From positions 3,444,865-3,508,864 of the forward strand of contig OY718806.1 in assembly GCA_963070105.1 (NCBI GenBank): DNA of 64,000 nucleotides. Direction: 5' to 3'. This stretch comes from Litomosoides sigmodontis. Its lineage: Eukaryota; Nematoda; Chromadorea; Rhabditida; Onchocercidae. Below, piece after piece: positions 63,858-64,000 of this stretch. Under the pieces are notes generated by a model that saw only the letters and a program-made list of their open reading frames with translations, was not told the origin of the DNA and ran no database searches. Both the position numbers and the translations under genes were made by a program. Position 1 is the stretch's first letter. Each line of letters starts with the position of its first letter.

Positions 63858-64000
63858 CTTTATTTTATCAAAACATCCCTAAAACCGAACAAAACAGGAA
63901 ATGGATTCATTCACATTCTATTACTCGAGAAATACATACAGCAAAAATTCCACGCACAACACTGCGCCCTGCAATGATTTGGAAAAGTACAATTACTGCA

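Larger units (their letters stand above)
58614..64000. other. Right end of window, mostly unassigned
   Basis: Apart from the exon-like pieces listed separately, this is AT-rich DNA. It includes a degenerate AT repeat (about 59110-59280, recurring ATTATAAATAAATT-like words). A minus-strand open frame at 60621-60920 begins after a good acceptor (GATTTGCAG). A possible minus-strand terminal exon at 60545-60487 encodes VDAEEAIEMFFTAVSKQE. A 14-codon acidic plus-strand terminal exon lies at 63382-63425. None can be joined into a gene with confidence. Confidence 0.35.

Noticed and set aside
1..64000. Search for bacterial-type systems, CRISPR arrays, tRNA/rRNA genes, spliced-leader RNA genes, intact transposases or endosymbiont DNA
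   Set aside because: None was seen by eye. A tRNAscan, Infernal and RepeatMasker run would be decisive.

Overview
This window is nuclear DNA from a nematode. The five clear genes are intron-rich, with mostly short introns (about 50-400 nt) ending in T-rich TTTCAG/TTTTAG acceptors. Several start codons lie just downstream of an acceptor with no usable donor nearby, as expected for spliced-leader trans-splicing. The protein set is nematode-like: a muscle regulatory myosin light chain, calsequestrin and a very long trehalose-6-phosphate synthase. The AT-rich DNA and long gene-poor stretches suggest a clade III (ascarid/filarial-type) worm, but the species cannot be fixed from the sequence alone. 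I see no bacterial operon, CRISPR array, rRNA, tRNA or intact transposon.

Layout. 1377-12538 (-): LIM-domain-binding protein (ldb-1), with a 7.7-kb intron that carries the large CA microsatellite and a G-quadruplex-type run. 12.6-22.3 kb: gene-poor, with a GC-rich frameshifted coding-like fragment (13.14-13.29 kb), a possible 53-residue two-exon gene (14.83-15.06 kb) and a 43-nt direct repeat. 22357-25569 (+): CCDC22 of the Commander/CCC complex, with two GC-AG introns. 28376-31511 (+): calsequestrin. 38439-39839 (+): regulatory myosin light chain (mlc-1/mlc-2 type). 45996-54634 (-): trehalose-6-phosphate synthase in 26 coding exons, 1364 residues. 55-64 kb: no gene I can name, but several exon-like pieces, including a damaged-looking R-SNARE-like locus (57.4-58.6 kb) and a basic C-terminal exon that could be a receptor tail (63.7 kb).

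The genes are not an operon: orientations are mixed and gaps are mostly several kb. Calsequestrin and the myosin light chain are both muscle proteins on the same strand 7 kb apart, but there is no evidence of co-transcription. Exon coordinates come from reading splice sites by hand. In each of the five main genes every exon junction is phase-consistent, and the total coding length is a multiple of three from the chosen start.
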